A stretch of DNA of 64,000 nt from Theobroma cacao (GCF_000208745.1 NC_030853.1:12028757-12092756); one strand, 5' to 3'. Positions 35,742 through 47,627 are shown, counted from the first letter of the stretch. Program-made: numbers and translations. Notes: generated by a model not told the origin, from the sequence alone.

Positions 35742-36410
35742 TACTCAAGATCATAAATATCATAATTCAAAAGATTAGCCATGGCTGCAATCATAGTTGA
35801 CTTACTAGTTCCAAGTGGACCATAGAAGAGATATCTCGTTTCCAAGGCTTCCGAAGATTGTTATCATACTCTTGTCCTTTACTAAATGTCACTAGGTCGT
35901 TGATGATTTCCTCTTTCTTAGGTTCCATTGCTAATGTCTAAAATGTTGTTGGGTTCTCAAAATCTATGTCACTCCACAAGTTATTTTTGTAAGAACTCTA
36001 GTTTTTACTAGGATTGTTGATATAAAGCCTTTTCTGCTTATTCGTGGCCTCGATCACCTTACCTTCTTACTAAACGTAATCCATTTATGGCCCTGTTATC
36101 AACTCATGGTGATGTCTATGGAAAATGAGCTAGTAATCGTTGTTCTAAAAACTAGTAGGAGTAGAAAGGCCTAAAGCCCACCAGACCTTGACCCCAACAA
36201 ATCCATCAAAGACCTTCTTGTCATCTTTTGTCAAGAAAAAAACTTTGCTATTTCTCACCAGGCTACCTTTGAGCTGCACAGCTTTGGTGGTTGATTTAGC
36301 CCCAATGTATGTTTCAAGGGCAGTGTAGGTTTGGTTGCTTTAGTAACTAGAGTATTCAAGAAATGTGATCTAGATATAGGGTGAGAAAAAGCTAACCAAC
36401 CTATCACAAA
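35742..36410 (-). pseudogene. BCS1-like AAA-ATPase fragment
   Basis: This is the only trace of a host-type gene in the window. Reading leftward with frame changes gives, in order: TKDDKKVFDGFVGVKVWWAL, an HELITGP block, KQKRLYINNPS, NNLWSDIDFENPTTF, LAMEPKKEEIINDLVTFSK and RYLFYGPLGTSKST, then IAAMANLLNYDIYDLE. This is the N-terminal region and Walker A of plant mitochondrial-BCS1-like AAA-ATPases. The Walker A is damaged (GPLGTSKS in place of the GxxGxGKS pattern). There are several stops and at least one frameshift near 35838. It stops dead at 35742, where copia 2 inserted, so Walker B and the rest are absent. A gene or retroposed copy is possible. I see no intron inside the fragment. Confidence 0.85.
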
Positions 36411-37040
36411 CCTTTTGGACAAAGAAAACTGTTGAAAGGTGGCTAAAACAAATTGTTCAAGAGTGAAAAAAAGTTGATGAGGAAAAAACTATCTTAGTGT
36501 AGCTAAAATGAACATCAAGCCGGCGATGCATGACTCCCCTATCATCATCTTTCTATTCTCCTTTCGGGACATTATTAGGTATGAAACGCTTTACTCTTTG
36601 TATAAGTTACGTTATATAGTTGAAAAAAGGCAACTAGAAATTACGTTTTTATCCTTATGCAACAGGAAAATTCCTTAGAAACTTCATCAGCATTACCCAA
36701 GTTTTGTTCATTCCAACTTCTATTCTAGGCTTTTTGAAGGCTCTTAATACTTTAGTCTTTACAATAGAATGGAAGGGTTAGTTTTTGAAAATTAAGTCTA
36801 TTGGTTCTCATTGCTTTCAAATGTAAATCAGTGACCATCACCAACTTTTGGAAAATAGAGAACTGTTGAAGGGTGTCTAAAACAAATTGTTTAAAAGTGA
36901 CTAGAAGTCGATGAGGAAAAAAATTGTTTTATTATAGCTAAAGCAAACATCAAGCTAACAATGCTTGATCTTATTTGATCCCATGACTGTCCAATCATCA
37001 TATTTCCATCCTCTTTTCAAGACATTATTAGGTAGGAAGC
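36409..37040. repeat. 434-bp tandem duplication, second copy split
   Basis: Copy 1 (36409-36842) starts ccttttggacaaagaaaactg and copy 2 (36843-37040, continuing at about 46118-46354) starts cttttggaaaatagagaactg. Both contain gacattattaggta(g/t)gaa... and ttagtcttt...gaatgg(a/t). The Fam-E LTR 37041-46112 inserted in copy 2, and reading across its TSD restores the alignment to copy 1. The copies have diverged considerably. No coding is evident. Confidence 0.8.
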
Positions 37041-39516
37041 TATAACACCCCATAAACTCGTATAGAAACGAATAAGACCTAACGATACGATGAAAGGTCA
37101 ATTGACATAAATTTAAGTACCAAAGAGGAGTGATCGGTGAAAAGAATATTTTGAAATGAAATAATATTTTATTACTAAAATAATATTAAAATATTAATAT
37201 TTTATCTATTGTTGCAATTAGTCATGAAAGAGGACTATATGACTAGTCTAAGTGGGGGAGAAGAAGTAAGAAAGAATTTTAAAGAAAAACGATGTTAATG
37301 GGACCCACGTGTCTTTATTAATAAAGCTAGAGCGCGTAAGTATATATTTAAATATTATAGTGACACCTTGGTGAAGTGCAAAGTTTATATTTTATTCGTA
37401 CAAGTGTAAAGGAAAGAAAATAGAAGGAAATTGGAATTAAAGAAATGTTGAAAGGACCAAATTGCAAAGGATGAAAAGTTTGGAGGGTCGAATGGTAAAT
37501 AAGCAAAAGTTTGAAGACTTATGTGCAATTTCAACATTTGGAGTTAAATGGAAAAGAATTAACCAAGGAAAGTTAGATTATGTGGGATAATGAGATGTGC
37601 ATGTGAATTTATTGTTACACGTAAATCATAGCATGCAAAAAGGAGAAAGTTAGTGGGGAACATGTGGGACCCCCACCATGTATAGTAAAAGGAAGAATAT
37701 GACGAAATTTATTTGCATGTAATGAGATTTGTGCATTAGGTGGCCAAATGAGGAAATCAAAATGTGGGATGCATGTGACTTGAATAGAACAATGAATGAC
37801 CAAATAAAATACAAGATAAAGGTTATGCATGAAATGTGATTGGAGAAATAATATGGTGCATGAAAGGAAATGCATGTGAAATGAAATGCAAAATAAATAA
37901 ACCAAAAAGAATACCATGTGAATCAATGTATGGGCAAGGTAATCTAACCAAAGGATAAATGAATGGATAAGGAAACTTTGCATACACAAGCCCCCAATGG
38001 AAAGTGGCATTAATAACTAAGTAAGGAATTGAATGGGATGATATGTAAAGAGAAAAAAAAATAGAAAAAGGAAGTGACCTTGGGCAATCTGCCCATGTAT
38101 GAGAAAATGGGAAATGAAAGCCATTCCAAGGCTTTTACCTTGAGAGATCTACCCATAACAAAGTAAAAAGAGAAAGAAGGAAAAAGAAAAAGGCTTGGAG
38201 GAGGCTCCATTTTGGGGAAGATTGGAGAAAAACTGAAAGGTTTTTTCTTGCATGCCATGGTTGGAGCTTTAAGAAGGCATGGGAGGTTCGGCCTACTGAT
38301 TCCAAGGTAAGGAAGGTAAAAGTTGTCATCTTGTTTGAATGCATGCTTTGTAAACCGATTGTAATGTGAGATTGTGCTTGTGGTAGCATGGATATTCGAG
38401 GGATTAAAGAATCAGGTGAACGCATGTAAGTGAATCTTAGAAGTATGGTAATTTTGAGCAAGATAAGTGTTGGGTAAGTGTTTTAATCTTGAGATCATAA
38501 GTGAAAAGGAAAATGAGATGTGTATTAATTCTTTATGCTTGTGGCAGCAAGGGTGACCGAGGAAGTAAGGAGATTGTGAGCTATATGTGGAATTCAAGAT
38601 AAAAACTGAAAGGTAAGCATACAATGTGAGTACATTATGTTGTATTGGATTTGGTTGGTTGAAAGTTCATAGATTGCATGTTAGATTATTGTGAATGATG
38701 AAGATGAAAAATATGAAATTTGATTAAGGATTCGTTAATCAAGGTGCTGCCCATATATGTGTATAATTAAGTATATTGAGTTTAATTTGTTGCTAGGAAG
38801 TGTGCAAATGAGGAAGGTTTGTTGTGGTGGTGTACCGAAGTAGATAACGGGTGACTGGTAACTGGAATTACCTAGAGATGCACCCGAACTGATAGCAACG
38901 TAGTGTCCTACTATTGTGAGGTGAGTAAGGGGTGTTTATTTTAAAAAGATTCCGTAATATATGGAATGATGTTTCATATATAACTATATGATTAAGATTT
39001 GTAAACTGTCACTTTGCAAAGCAGGAGTTGGTAGAAATGCTAGGCAATTATGGATGCCATGCCTTTTGAAATTGTTTTGAATATGTGAGACCTTGACCTT
39101 TATAGACTCGTAGATAGAAATATATGCGATATCCCTAATAAGGGGTAATTTCGTCATTTTCTCAATAAGCCCATAAAAGTAAGTTTTAAACAATATTATG
39201 GCTTAAGTAGGTCTAAAGAATAAATGAATGATGAAAATATGGGTGAAATGACAAGGAAATAAAATTTTTGATGACTTTCATGTTCTAGGGGCAAAATGGT
39301 AATTTTGTGACCCGAGGATAAAATGGGAATTTTTGGAATTTTACACCACCTGACACTTATCATGCCCATGCATTTCATCCATTAACATTTTACATTGTGG
39401 ATAATTGAAACATTTTATGTGGTGGAGAGAGATTGCTTAATGGATAAGTATTACACATGGACCAATGGAAACATGCCATGTGTCAAGCTTGGATCATTCT
39501 AGAATTTCCTTGTAAA

Positions 39517-39527
39517 ATCTATTTAAA
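39517..39527 (+). promoter_or_regulatory. Putative TATA box of mosaic LTR
   Basis: The sequence atctatttaaa lies about 430 bp from the LTR start and about 30 bp before atggctggcc, in the same context as the Fam-T TATA-like box near 3880. It supports the view that this front half carries a Fam-T promoter. Confidence 0.4.
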
Positions 39528-40596
39528 ACTCTCTTAGTCTCACCCATATGGCTGGCCAAAGCATGAAGTGAAGAGGAAAGGAAAGAACACAAACCCTAGG
39601 TGGGAAAATTGAAGAAAAAGTGTGGGATTCCAAGGAATTAAGCAAGGTAAAGTGAAAATTCTTTATTTTTACTTGAGATTTACAATACCCATGCTTTATT
39701 TTCTTATTTCTATGGTTGAGAAACATGATTTCATAGTGAATAAGTGGTAGGCAAAATGGGTATGGAGAGAGAATGATCTTAGATTGGTTTGATTTTTAGG
39801 TATGTTAGTGTTTTTAGGTGATTAATGATGTGTAGCATGAAAACAAATGAAGAAAACCACCAAAGGTTTGTTGCCCATCAATAGCCAAATTCTCTAAGTG
39901 AATAATGAGGAAGAATGGGATGTTATTCTAGGTGATTTGATTAAGAAATAATAGTTTTTGGTGTAGGAATTAATGAATAATGGTGAGGAAATTAAGTAGG
40001 AAAAATCACGGAGTTAGTGTACCATTGTTGGCCGAAAATTCCAAGAAGAAAAATGAAGATAAATTTTGCCTAATTGTGTGTTAATTAGTTTGTGCTTGGT
40101 GAATTGAGGGATTGGAAAAGAAATGGAGCAAGTTGGAGTGAAATTGGATGCATTGGCCAATTTATCGGATGAAAAATTGACTTAGGCCAATACCGAGTCT
40201 AGATGGCTACCTGTGCATTTTTAATTTCATATCATATATATATTGAGCCTGAAATAGCTTATGACTATTAGACATAATTTAATTGGAATATGTGTCATGG
40301 ATTATGGCTAGGTGGTGAGCCATTGCGTACGGGTAAAGGACTATACCCGCAGACTGAAAATAGAAGTATTTCTACTCCTTATACCGGTGAGTGGACTTGC
40401 ATTTCAAAACTTGTTTTGGGGATATAATGTATTTGTTAAACATTTGAATGGATTATCCAACTTTTCATAAAACAAGTGCCTTGGGAACAAGCTTTTGATA
40501 GATTGTCTTCATCTTGTGACATGTGACTATTATTGATTCATGCATTACCACATTGTGTTGATATATATATATGAATACATTGTTGTGTAATGATAT

Positions 40597-40770
40597 TGAC
40601 TCGGCTATGTGCGAGTAGGGAGTGTGCATAAGCTGATGATGACCCGGTTATGTGTGAGTAAGGAGTGCGCATAACCCGGTGATGACCCAGTTATGTGCGA
40701 GTAGGGAGTGCACATAACCCGGTGATGACCTAGCCATGTGCGAGTAGGGAGTGCGCATGAGCTGGGAATG
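40597..40770. repeat. 44-bp minisatellite (4 units)
   Basis: Four units of about 44 bp follow ggctatgtgcgagtaggga, then gtgcgcataa and a (c/g)ctgatgatgac tail. They abut without spacers. The array lies in the Fam-C back half. The antisense ORF 40605-40835 is produced by it. Confidence 0.9.
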
Positions 40771-41014
40771 ATGATGATGGGATGGTGTGCATGATGATGA
40801 TGGGTATATGGTTGTAAATGCAAATATGTGAGCATTTGATTTGTTGAAATTTGAGAGTTTACATGTGTTACATGTTGCTATTGTTATTTTAGTAGGATGG
40901 CTTGTTTTAAGGGAAAAGGAGACTTTTTCCTTGATGTTCTGATCCTCGTTGCAGTGAGATTCATTCTCGCTACAGCGAGAAACTCTCGAATTTGAGGGCC
41001 TTCACTAAACCTGG

Positions 41015-41032
41015 TTCTCGCTGCAGCGAGAA
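41015..41032. repeat. Perfect 18-bp palindrome
   Basis: The sequence ttctcgctgcagcgagaa equals its own reverse complement. Near-copies lie just upstream (cattctcgctacagcgagaaac near 40960-40981) and in every other Fam-C back half. It lies between the predicted splice donor (40387) and acceptor (41311). Confidence 0.9.
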
Positions 41033-42070
41033 TGAAGTTCGGTGCAGTGACAAACTTTCTGTCCATTTTGCTAACTTGTGGGTTTTTGCCATATTTCTTA
41101 TTTCTTTGGTACGATAGTTGAGCATGGATCTTTGTAAAGTGATTTACTCATGTGGGGTTTACATAAAGGGTTTAAAAGAGCCAAAACAATTGCATTGTTT
41201 TGAGAAAATGAATGCATCATGATTTCGTTAAACATTCCTTATAGTATGCTTGTTCCCTTTCTTGTTCACTCACTGAGTTTATGATCACCGCTTTCAACTT
41301 CATATTTTCAGATTAAGAGACAGCCGGTAACTAGGACGAGGTGTCCTCGTGGGCTTGTATCCATCTTTTGGTAGGCGTCTCAGCATTCAGTAGCTGTACA
41401 TTCATCCAAGTCTCTCCCCTGGACATCGAGTCTCCTTTTGTTGTGTATAGATGAACCTAATGTGAATTATTAAGATACATGTATAGACAGTGTATATACA
41501 TTTATTTGGTATGCCAGTATGAAGTGGCAATGCTTAATATTATTTTGATTCTAAGTTATGATATATGACTTAGTAGTTTATGATGGAATGATGAACATGT
41601 CAGATTAATAGGCTTGCTTGGGCTTAGTGGACTACGTCCATTGGGCCCATGCGCCGGTCATGACCCGAAATTTGGGTCGTGATAGAATATATATATATAA
41701 GCTATATATGTAAAGGGTTTTAGAAATCGGGAAACAAGCTCTTTACCATGGTTTATGTCAAAATGTGCCTTATTTGTTTTTGTGATGTGCATTCATGAAT
41801 AAATTACATACATTCACCATGTTGAATTGGTATTTAAACCTTTTTCAAGGTTTTACAGTATAAAGTCTTACAAACGAGTTTATCATGTTACCACGATTGG
41901 TATTTGGGAAATATATTTAAAATGAGCTTTTGAGAACCCAATTTGCTTTTTAAATGGTTTTGTGAAACTGGGAGATTCGAGAGTAAGTCGAATGTCGCAT
42001 CAGGATAGTGTGACCCTTGTGCACAAGTGAGCTCTAGCTAGAGAACATTTGGGTCGTTGACGGGCTATTA

Positions 42071-42170
42071 GACATGGCTAGGCCATGGTCTATGATATAT
42101 ATACGTGGCAAGGCCACGGGTTGATATACATGGCTCGGCTACAAATTCATATACGTGGTTGTGACCACTT
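42071..42170. repeat. Hairpin minisatellite in Fam-E LTR
   Basis: Four units each hold a small inverted repeat: catggctaggccatg, cgtggcaaggccacg, a weaker tggctcggcta, and gtggttgtgaccac. Spacer lengths between hairpins are similar (about 12-16 bp). The ORF at 42085-42399 is a product of the array. Confidence 0.85.
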
Positions 42171-43190
42171 GATTTCTCCGACGTCAACCAACATCGTCAA
42201 GATTGCCATGGCTATGGGAATCCGGTGGAGGGGGGGGCCTCCCAAAAGTTATTACGTGGAAGTGGGTCCACAAGTTGATTACTACGATTACCTACTCGAG
42301 AGTGTTATCTCTCTGGGTTTTCAAATACGTATTCTTTCACATGGTGAGAATTATGAGTTTTTCTGCAACTCTTTTATTTATATGATGATTTGTGTTTAAT
42401 ATCTTGAGAATGAGATCGTTTATAAACTTGTGTGTAAGCATCGATATTGCTTGATTTTACAAGAGCGTACGTGCTTATGTTAGCCTAATTTTAAGTAAAG
42501 GACAACAAATGATTTCGATGATAGAAATCTTTTACTTGCCCTGGTTTTATTATATTACTTGAAGTGATTATTTTGCAACACAACTTTTGGGTTTGCATAT
42601 AAGGCACAAATGCTTCATTTCATTTTAAATTGTTTATATATATTAGTATATTTTTAATGTTCAAATTATCTACCCTTGGCTTGTTTCCCATCTGTGCCCT
42701 GCTCACAAAGCCAATGATCATTGAGTTTGTGAGACTCACCCCCTTATCTTCCCTTTTTGTAGATAAGTGATCAGCTCAAGTGTATTGTCCCAACATTTTG
42801 ATGTGCTGCAATGAAGGTAATTGCATCTCTTAGACTTCCACTCCGAGTCATTCTGTTACATAGTGGTCGTGTTGTGTAGAATAGTTAGACTTATAAAAAT
42901 TATTAGCTATCATAAATGTCTTTACTAAAAGCTTGAGGTTGTGTAATGAATTCTAAGTGTGATGTTGAAACTATCTTGAAGCTGGTTAAACAAGGATATT
43001 GTGTGTAGTTGCTACACCTTAATTACAATTGTTTATTGCTTTAAGTAAATGATAGTATGAGTATTGCAAGTCGATTTACTTATGCATTAGAATTTTGATT
43101 TAATTATCCGAAATCTCAACTAAGGCATGTTCAAGATTTGGCAGGTTCACTCGCAAGTCTTGGACGTTGGTAACGATATGGGAGAAGGTC

Positions 43191-46101
43191 TGTCACGACC
43201 CGATACTGCCCTCGAGCCCGTGACAACCGTCGCGATGTCCCGATGACACTCATTACCCGAAATGCCAACCGGAACCCTGCAAGGCTTTAATATCAATTTC
43301 TCATTTCCCCTGTGAGTAACCGTTGCCAAATATCATGTTCTAAAAGATTTTAAGCTATTTCTAGCTTAAAACAATAAAAAAATGATTTTTGACTCACAGG
43401 GGCATTTTGGTCATTTTTCCTTGAAAATTTTAAAGCCAGCTAAAAATGTAGTATGCGAGTACAAAACACATAATTCATAATCAAAAATAAGTTTAAACGT
43501 CTAAAACCTTCATTTAAAATGAAATTATGACTATTTGAATATAATAAAAATATTCAATAAAATGTTCTATTTTCTTATAAAACAATTTTTATAGAGTTAT
43601 CTGTAAGAAATTTTTGTAGCGTAAAAGAAAAATAAATTCATACATATTGTAATACAAATAGTCAAGGTATGTAATTTAATTTACAATGACACGTGGGCCC
43701 CCAAATGACAAAAGTGAACGAAGGCTGTGAACCTACGATTTTTTAAAAAGTAAAGCCAACTGTAGCTTTCGACGATATCAGCTATCTATAGCCTATTCTG
43801 AGCCTGAAATGGGTGGAAAGGAGGGTGGTGAGATTATATAATCCCAGTGAGTAAACAAACACCATCCAAAATATCTAAAGTCGAGTAAATGGAGACGATT
43901 AAAACATTCCATCTCAATATGTAATTCATAACATAAATATTCATTTCATTTAAATAATCAACATGGCTTATAAGTATCTTAAAAGCTTGGCTCCTGCCAA
44001 AATCATTCTCGGGAATACCTTGGTTGAGGCATCTAACTGGGTCCACCAAGACTGTTAAACATTTCGTATACACGTAAACATATTTTTAGTTTGAAAAACA
44101 CAACTGTTCCTTGGCATTAGCGGAGTTCATCATCACGAGGTGGTTTGGCGTGACGTGAACCCTAACCATACCTCAAGAGATACCCTATGCACCTTTCCGA
44201 CCGAGGTACGTATATAATCGGATTTTGTGCCCCTCTAATAGGCTGGTCTACAGAACCCGCCCACTGCAGCAAGCTAAACCCACCATACAATAAAAATTCA
44301 ACAGCATGACATGGCAATTTTATCATTATCCAGCCTATCAAGGCAAACAACAGTTTATACATTTTCAACACAAATACCAATTCAGCCATTCATGCCAATA
44401 TTGCCATAAGCCAATCAATTAGAACCATAAATTCACAACACATCAAATGGTCTCCAATTACTCTATTTTCAAAGCCATCATTCAATTTCAAGACAATTTA
44501 TAAAATCATTTCATTTAAACACAATTTGTTTATAAAATCTTAAAATTAACCATTTAAACTCATTTTCCATAAAATTCAAAAAATTGAATAAAAAGATAAC
44601 TTTAGATAATTAAAATGATGATAAGGTTACTCACTATTTTGGGAGTCGAATTTTTAGAGTACTCCGACTATCGATCCTCGGGTACAATTTCTTTGCCCTT
44701 ATCGGAGGATTCACCACCTAGACATAATGCACAATCAAGCAATTTACCACATTGGTGCTAAACCGTTATAAAACTATATGGATGCATGAAATGGAATGCA
44801 AATTGTTAGAATTATCATCTAAACACGGTGTTCTACACAAATTCAATTGTGTACCTAAATAAAACGGTATTGGCCTAATTCGATCTATCACTCGATTAAT
44901 TGGCCAATATGTCCAATTCAACTCCAATTAACTCTATTTTTCTTCCAATTCTCCAAACCATCAAACACAAGTCAAATAGCATAAAATTTAGCAAAATTAT
45001 CTTCACATTTTCTCTTGGGAATTTTGGCCATGGTGGGTGCATCAACACTATGATTTTTCCTACTTGATTTTCTCACTGTAATTCATCATTTCCTAACCAA
45101 TTCACTTGAAATAAAATCAAATCCACCATCCACACTTTACATGGAAAATTCGGCCAATGATGGGTGATGGGATGAAGTGAATTTTTCTTGCTTGATTTTC
45201 ATGCTACACATCACCAATCAACTAAAATCAACCATCAAAATCTCTCTCTAAGTGTTCGGCTAGCAAGAGACCTATCATGAAATCATGTGATTCAACCATG
45301 AAAAATGCAAAAGAATGTATGGGAAAGGTAGATCACAAGTGAAAATCAAGAAATTATACCTTCGATTGTTTGATTACTTGAAATCCACTAATTTTCTCTT
45401 GAATTTTCACTCTAGGTTTTTGTTCTTTCTTTGCTTCCTTTGTTCTTGCTTTGGCCAGCCATAAGAATGAGAAATAGGCTGATTTTGTGCTAATTTATAA
45501 GGAAAATAATAAAGAAATAAAAGCTTGACATTTGTCACCTTACCATTGGTCCATTTTTAAATTCATAACTATTAAGCTTTCTTTCTCCACCACATAAAAT
45601 CCTTCAATTATCCATAATAATAATGAGTGAAATTCATGTGCTGGACAAGTGTTGGGTGTGTAAAATTACCATTTTGCCCTTAGGGTGGCAAAATGACTAT
45701 TTTGCCCTTATTCTCGAAAAAATGCCGAAATTAAAATTCTTCACTTCTCAAACTCAAATTATACTCCAAATGATCAATCTTAGTCAAAAATTTCATCCAT
45801 CACTCACATCTTAACCTCAGGTGGCAAAATGACCAATTTGCCCCTAGGTCATGAAAAATCCAATTTGACTCCAAATCTGTCCTCGAACTCCGAATCACCA
45901 TTTTAAGTCATTCTGCGATTTTAAAATTCTCAATTTCATCTTAAAATCTCTATTTGGACTAGTTCGAGGCTTAATTCAACTTAGTTGCACCACTAGGTAC
46001 ACTATCGATTTTTGACGATTTTTCGGGGCTTTCTAAGTATGTAAGCATTTTGTCAATCACATGAATGACATGACTAATATTTTATAAAGTCAGGCTTGAC
46101 A
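43191..46101 (-). mobile_element. Fam-T solo LTR inside Fam-E LTR
   Basis: The 2911-bp LTR runs from tgtcacgacccgatac to caggcttgaca, with a perfect TSD aggtc (43186-43190 and 46102-46106). It lacks an internal region. It is a more distant relative of the Tekay LTR at 9554, recognisable at the ends and in conserved blocks such as gccaaccggaaccctgcaaggc and caaaatgac(t/c)attttgccc. It inserted about 10 bp before the end of the Fam-E LTR. ORFs inside are shadows. Confidence 0.94.
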
Positions 46102-46339
46102 AGGTCATTATAGAAACACTCTACTTTTTTGCTAAGTTATGCCATGTAGTTGAAAAAATAATCAACTAGAAATTGCATTTGTATTTTTGTGCCACAAGCA
46201 TTATCGAAGTTTTGTTCAATCTAACTTATATTCTTTGCTTTTTGAAAACTCTCAATAGTTTAGTCTTTTATATAGAAATTAGAATGGTTAGCTTTCAGAA
46301 ATTAAGTCTATTATTTCTCAATTTTTGAAAGGTAAAGTA

Positions 46340-46530
46340 GTGACCTTAATCCCATAATTCCAATACTTTTTGTAATTGTTAAATGGATGTAACCTTCACC
46401 ATTCACACATGAAGCCTCTTGTCGTATTCATTAAGGAAAAGATTATTGGCATGAGCTGTGCATGAGACAGTAAACAATTTAATGAGGGTGACTCTTCCCA
46501 TATAAATCACATTTTGTCTACTAGAGAAGT
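46340..46530 (-). pseudogene. Possible LINE reverse-transcriptase remnant
   Basis: On the minus strand a short frame reads MGRVTLIKLFTVSCTAHANN, similar to the GRVTLIxSVL block downstream of the catalytic centre in plant LINE RTs. Further on, after many stops, an AQKYKCNF piece resembles the later SKYKC block and lies in the duplicated region (near 46175). There is no catalytic motif, no poly-A tail and no TSD, so this is a tentative call based on one short block. Confidence 0.35.
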
Positions 46531-47318
46531 AATAGAAAAAAAAAAAACTATATGTCCTTTTTTAAGAGAAAAACACTTTTAAAGTGTGTTACTAATGCTA
46601 AGTTAGCTAAATTATGACTGACATCAGAGGTGCACGACATGGTATCCGTATGACGATATTGCAAGTTAAAACTAAAAAGAAAAGACAAAAGCAACAATTT
46701 TTCCTTGTGAAAAAATTCTCCAGAAAAAGAGGAGAAATGAATTTTTCAAGAATATGCAGTTTTCATATAAATCTTTTCATAATCTAGTTTAAGCTATTTT
46801 TTTGTTTTTTACAAATTTATTTCATCTTCAAATCAAACTTTAATTCATGTTTATTTCAAGTACTATTTCTATTTCTTGTATGCCATTTCTACTTTATGTA
46901 TTCTTAGATGGGTAAGGATTTGTCGCCAAAAGAAAATTTCAGTTAGTGTAAATTTAAATGTTCTGGCATTTGAAGTTATCTTCCCCTATATTTTAAGTAG
47001 GCTGACTCTACTGCCATGCCTCATTTCACTCATGTTTCTGCCCTGTAGTGTTAGTTAATCATCTTAAACTAATTGTTTGGGTTTTATAGCCTTTTGATGT
47101 GTATCCATGCCTTTGAAGAAGACGTTTTTATCTGCATTTGATGTGTTTTCGTTAGGATGTTTTTGCATGCTTTTATTTTAACAAACATTATACTTGTTGC
47201 ATTTAGGACAGTTGACGATAAATTGAAGTCTACTTGTATATATATATTTACTACTAAAATGAAAATGATTGAGCTATAGTGTTCTTGTTTCTTAGCGAGC
47301 CTTCTTTGCTCTTGTTTT
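46531..47318. other. Unassigned AT-rich flank of copia 1
   Basis: About 0.8 kb lies between the duplication/LINE-like region and the copia 1 LTR. Short ORFs on both strands (46876-47058 and 47084-47341) show no recognisable protein. I see no repeat border, RNA gene or promoter that can be supported. Confidence 0.4.
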
Positions 47319-47623
47319 TGGTAAGTTACTAATGTTTCCATGAAGTCAACAAATCAAAGTATTTGAATGCATTTTGCTTTGTTGTACTAGTATTTTGTAA
47401 TTATGGTTACTGTCATCTCTTGTTATATGTGTATGCTTGCATGTTGTTATATAAGTTTATGTCTAACACGTGTTTTTGCATGTCATTACAAGTGTAATGC
47501 ATGTATTATGTGTATATAAGCTTTTATTAATGCTTAACGAAAATGAAGTTACAAATATATACTTTGCTATGTCTTTGAAGTTTCTAGTTTTGTGATGCCT
47601 TTCCTTTTTTAAGGTTGTTTATA
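47319..47623 (+). repeat. Copia 1 5' LTR
   Basis: This 305-bp LTR matches 59715-60017 over its length with modest divergence (for example tttccatgaagtcaacaaatc against tttgcatgaagtcaacaagtc). A TATA-like tatataagcttttat lies near its end (47513-47527), about 110 bp before the PBS. Confidence 0.93.
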
Positions 47624-47627
47624 AGAT

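Larger units (their letters stand above)
39084..41684 (+). mobile_element. Mosaic LTR: Fam-T-like front, Fam-C back
   Basis: The 2601-bp unit starts tgtgagaccttgacc and ends gggtcgtgata, with a perfect TSD gaata (39079-39083 and 41685-41689). The back half (from about 40386) is colinear with Fam-C 33487-35118. Most of the front half instead follows the Fam-T LTR at 43191-46101 in reverse: ggctggccaaagc, gattaatgatgtgtagcatgaaaa, and a ggctaggtggtgagcc block just before the switch. The change of family falls at accGGTGAGTgg. No coding sequence is inside. Confidence 0.88.
37041..46112 (+). mobile_element. Fam-E LTR with two nested LTRs
   Basis: The LTR starts tataacaccccataaa (a tgtaacacc start with one change) at 37041 and ends ggtcattata at 46112. 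The flanks gaagc (37036-37040) and gaaac (46113-46117) are a TSD with one transition. Taking out 39084-41684 and 43191-46101 with their TSDs leaves 3550 bp, matching other Fam-E copies. It has a purine-rich block (38158-38200) and a hairpin array (42071-42170). No coding is present. ORFs at 37615-38624 are shadows. Confidence 0.9.
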
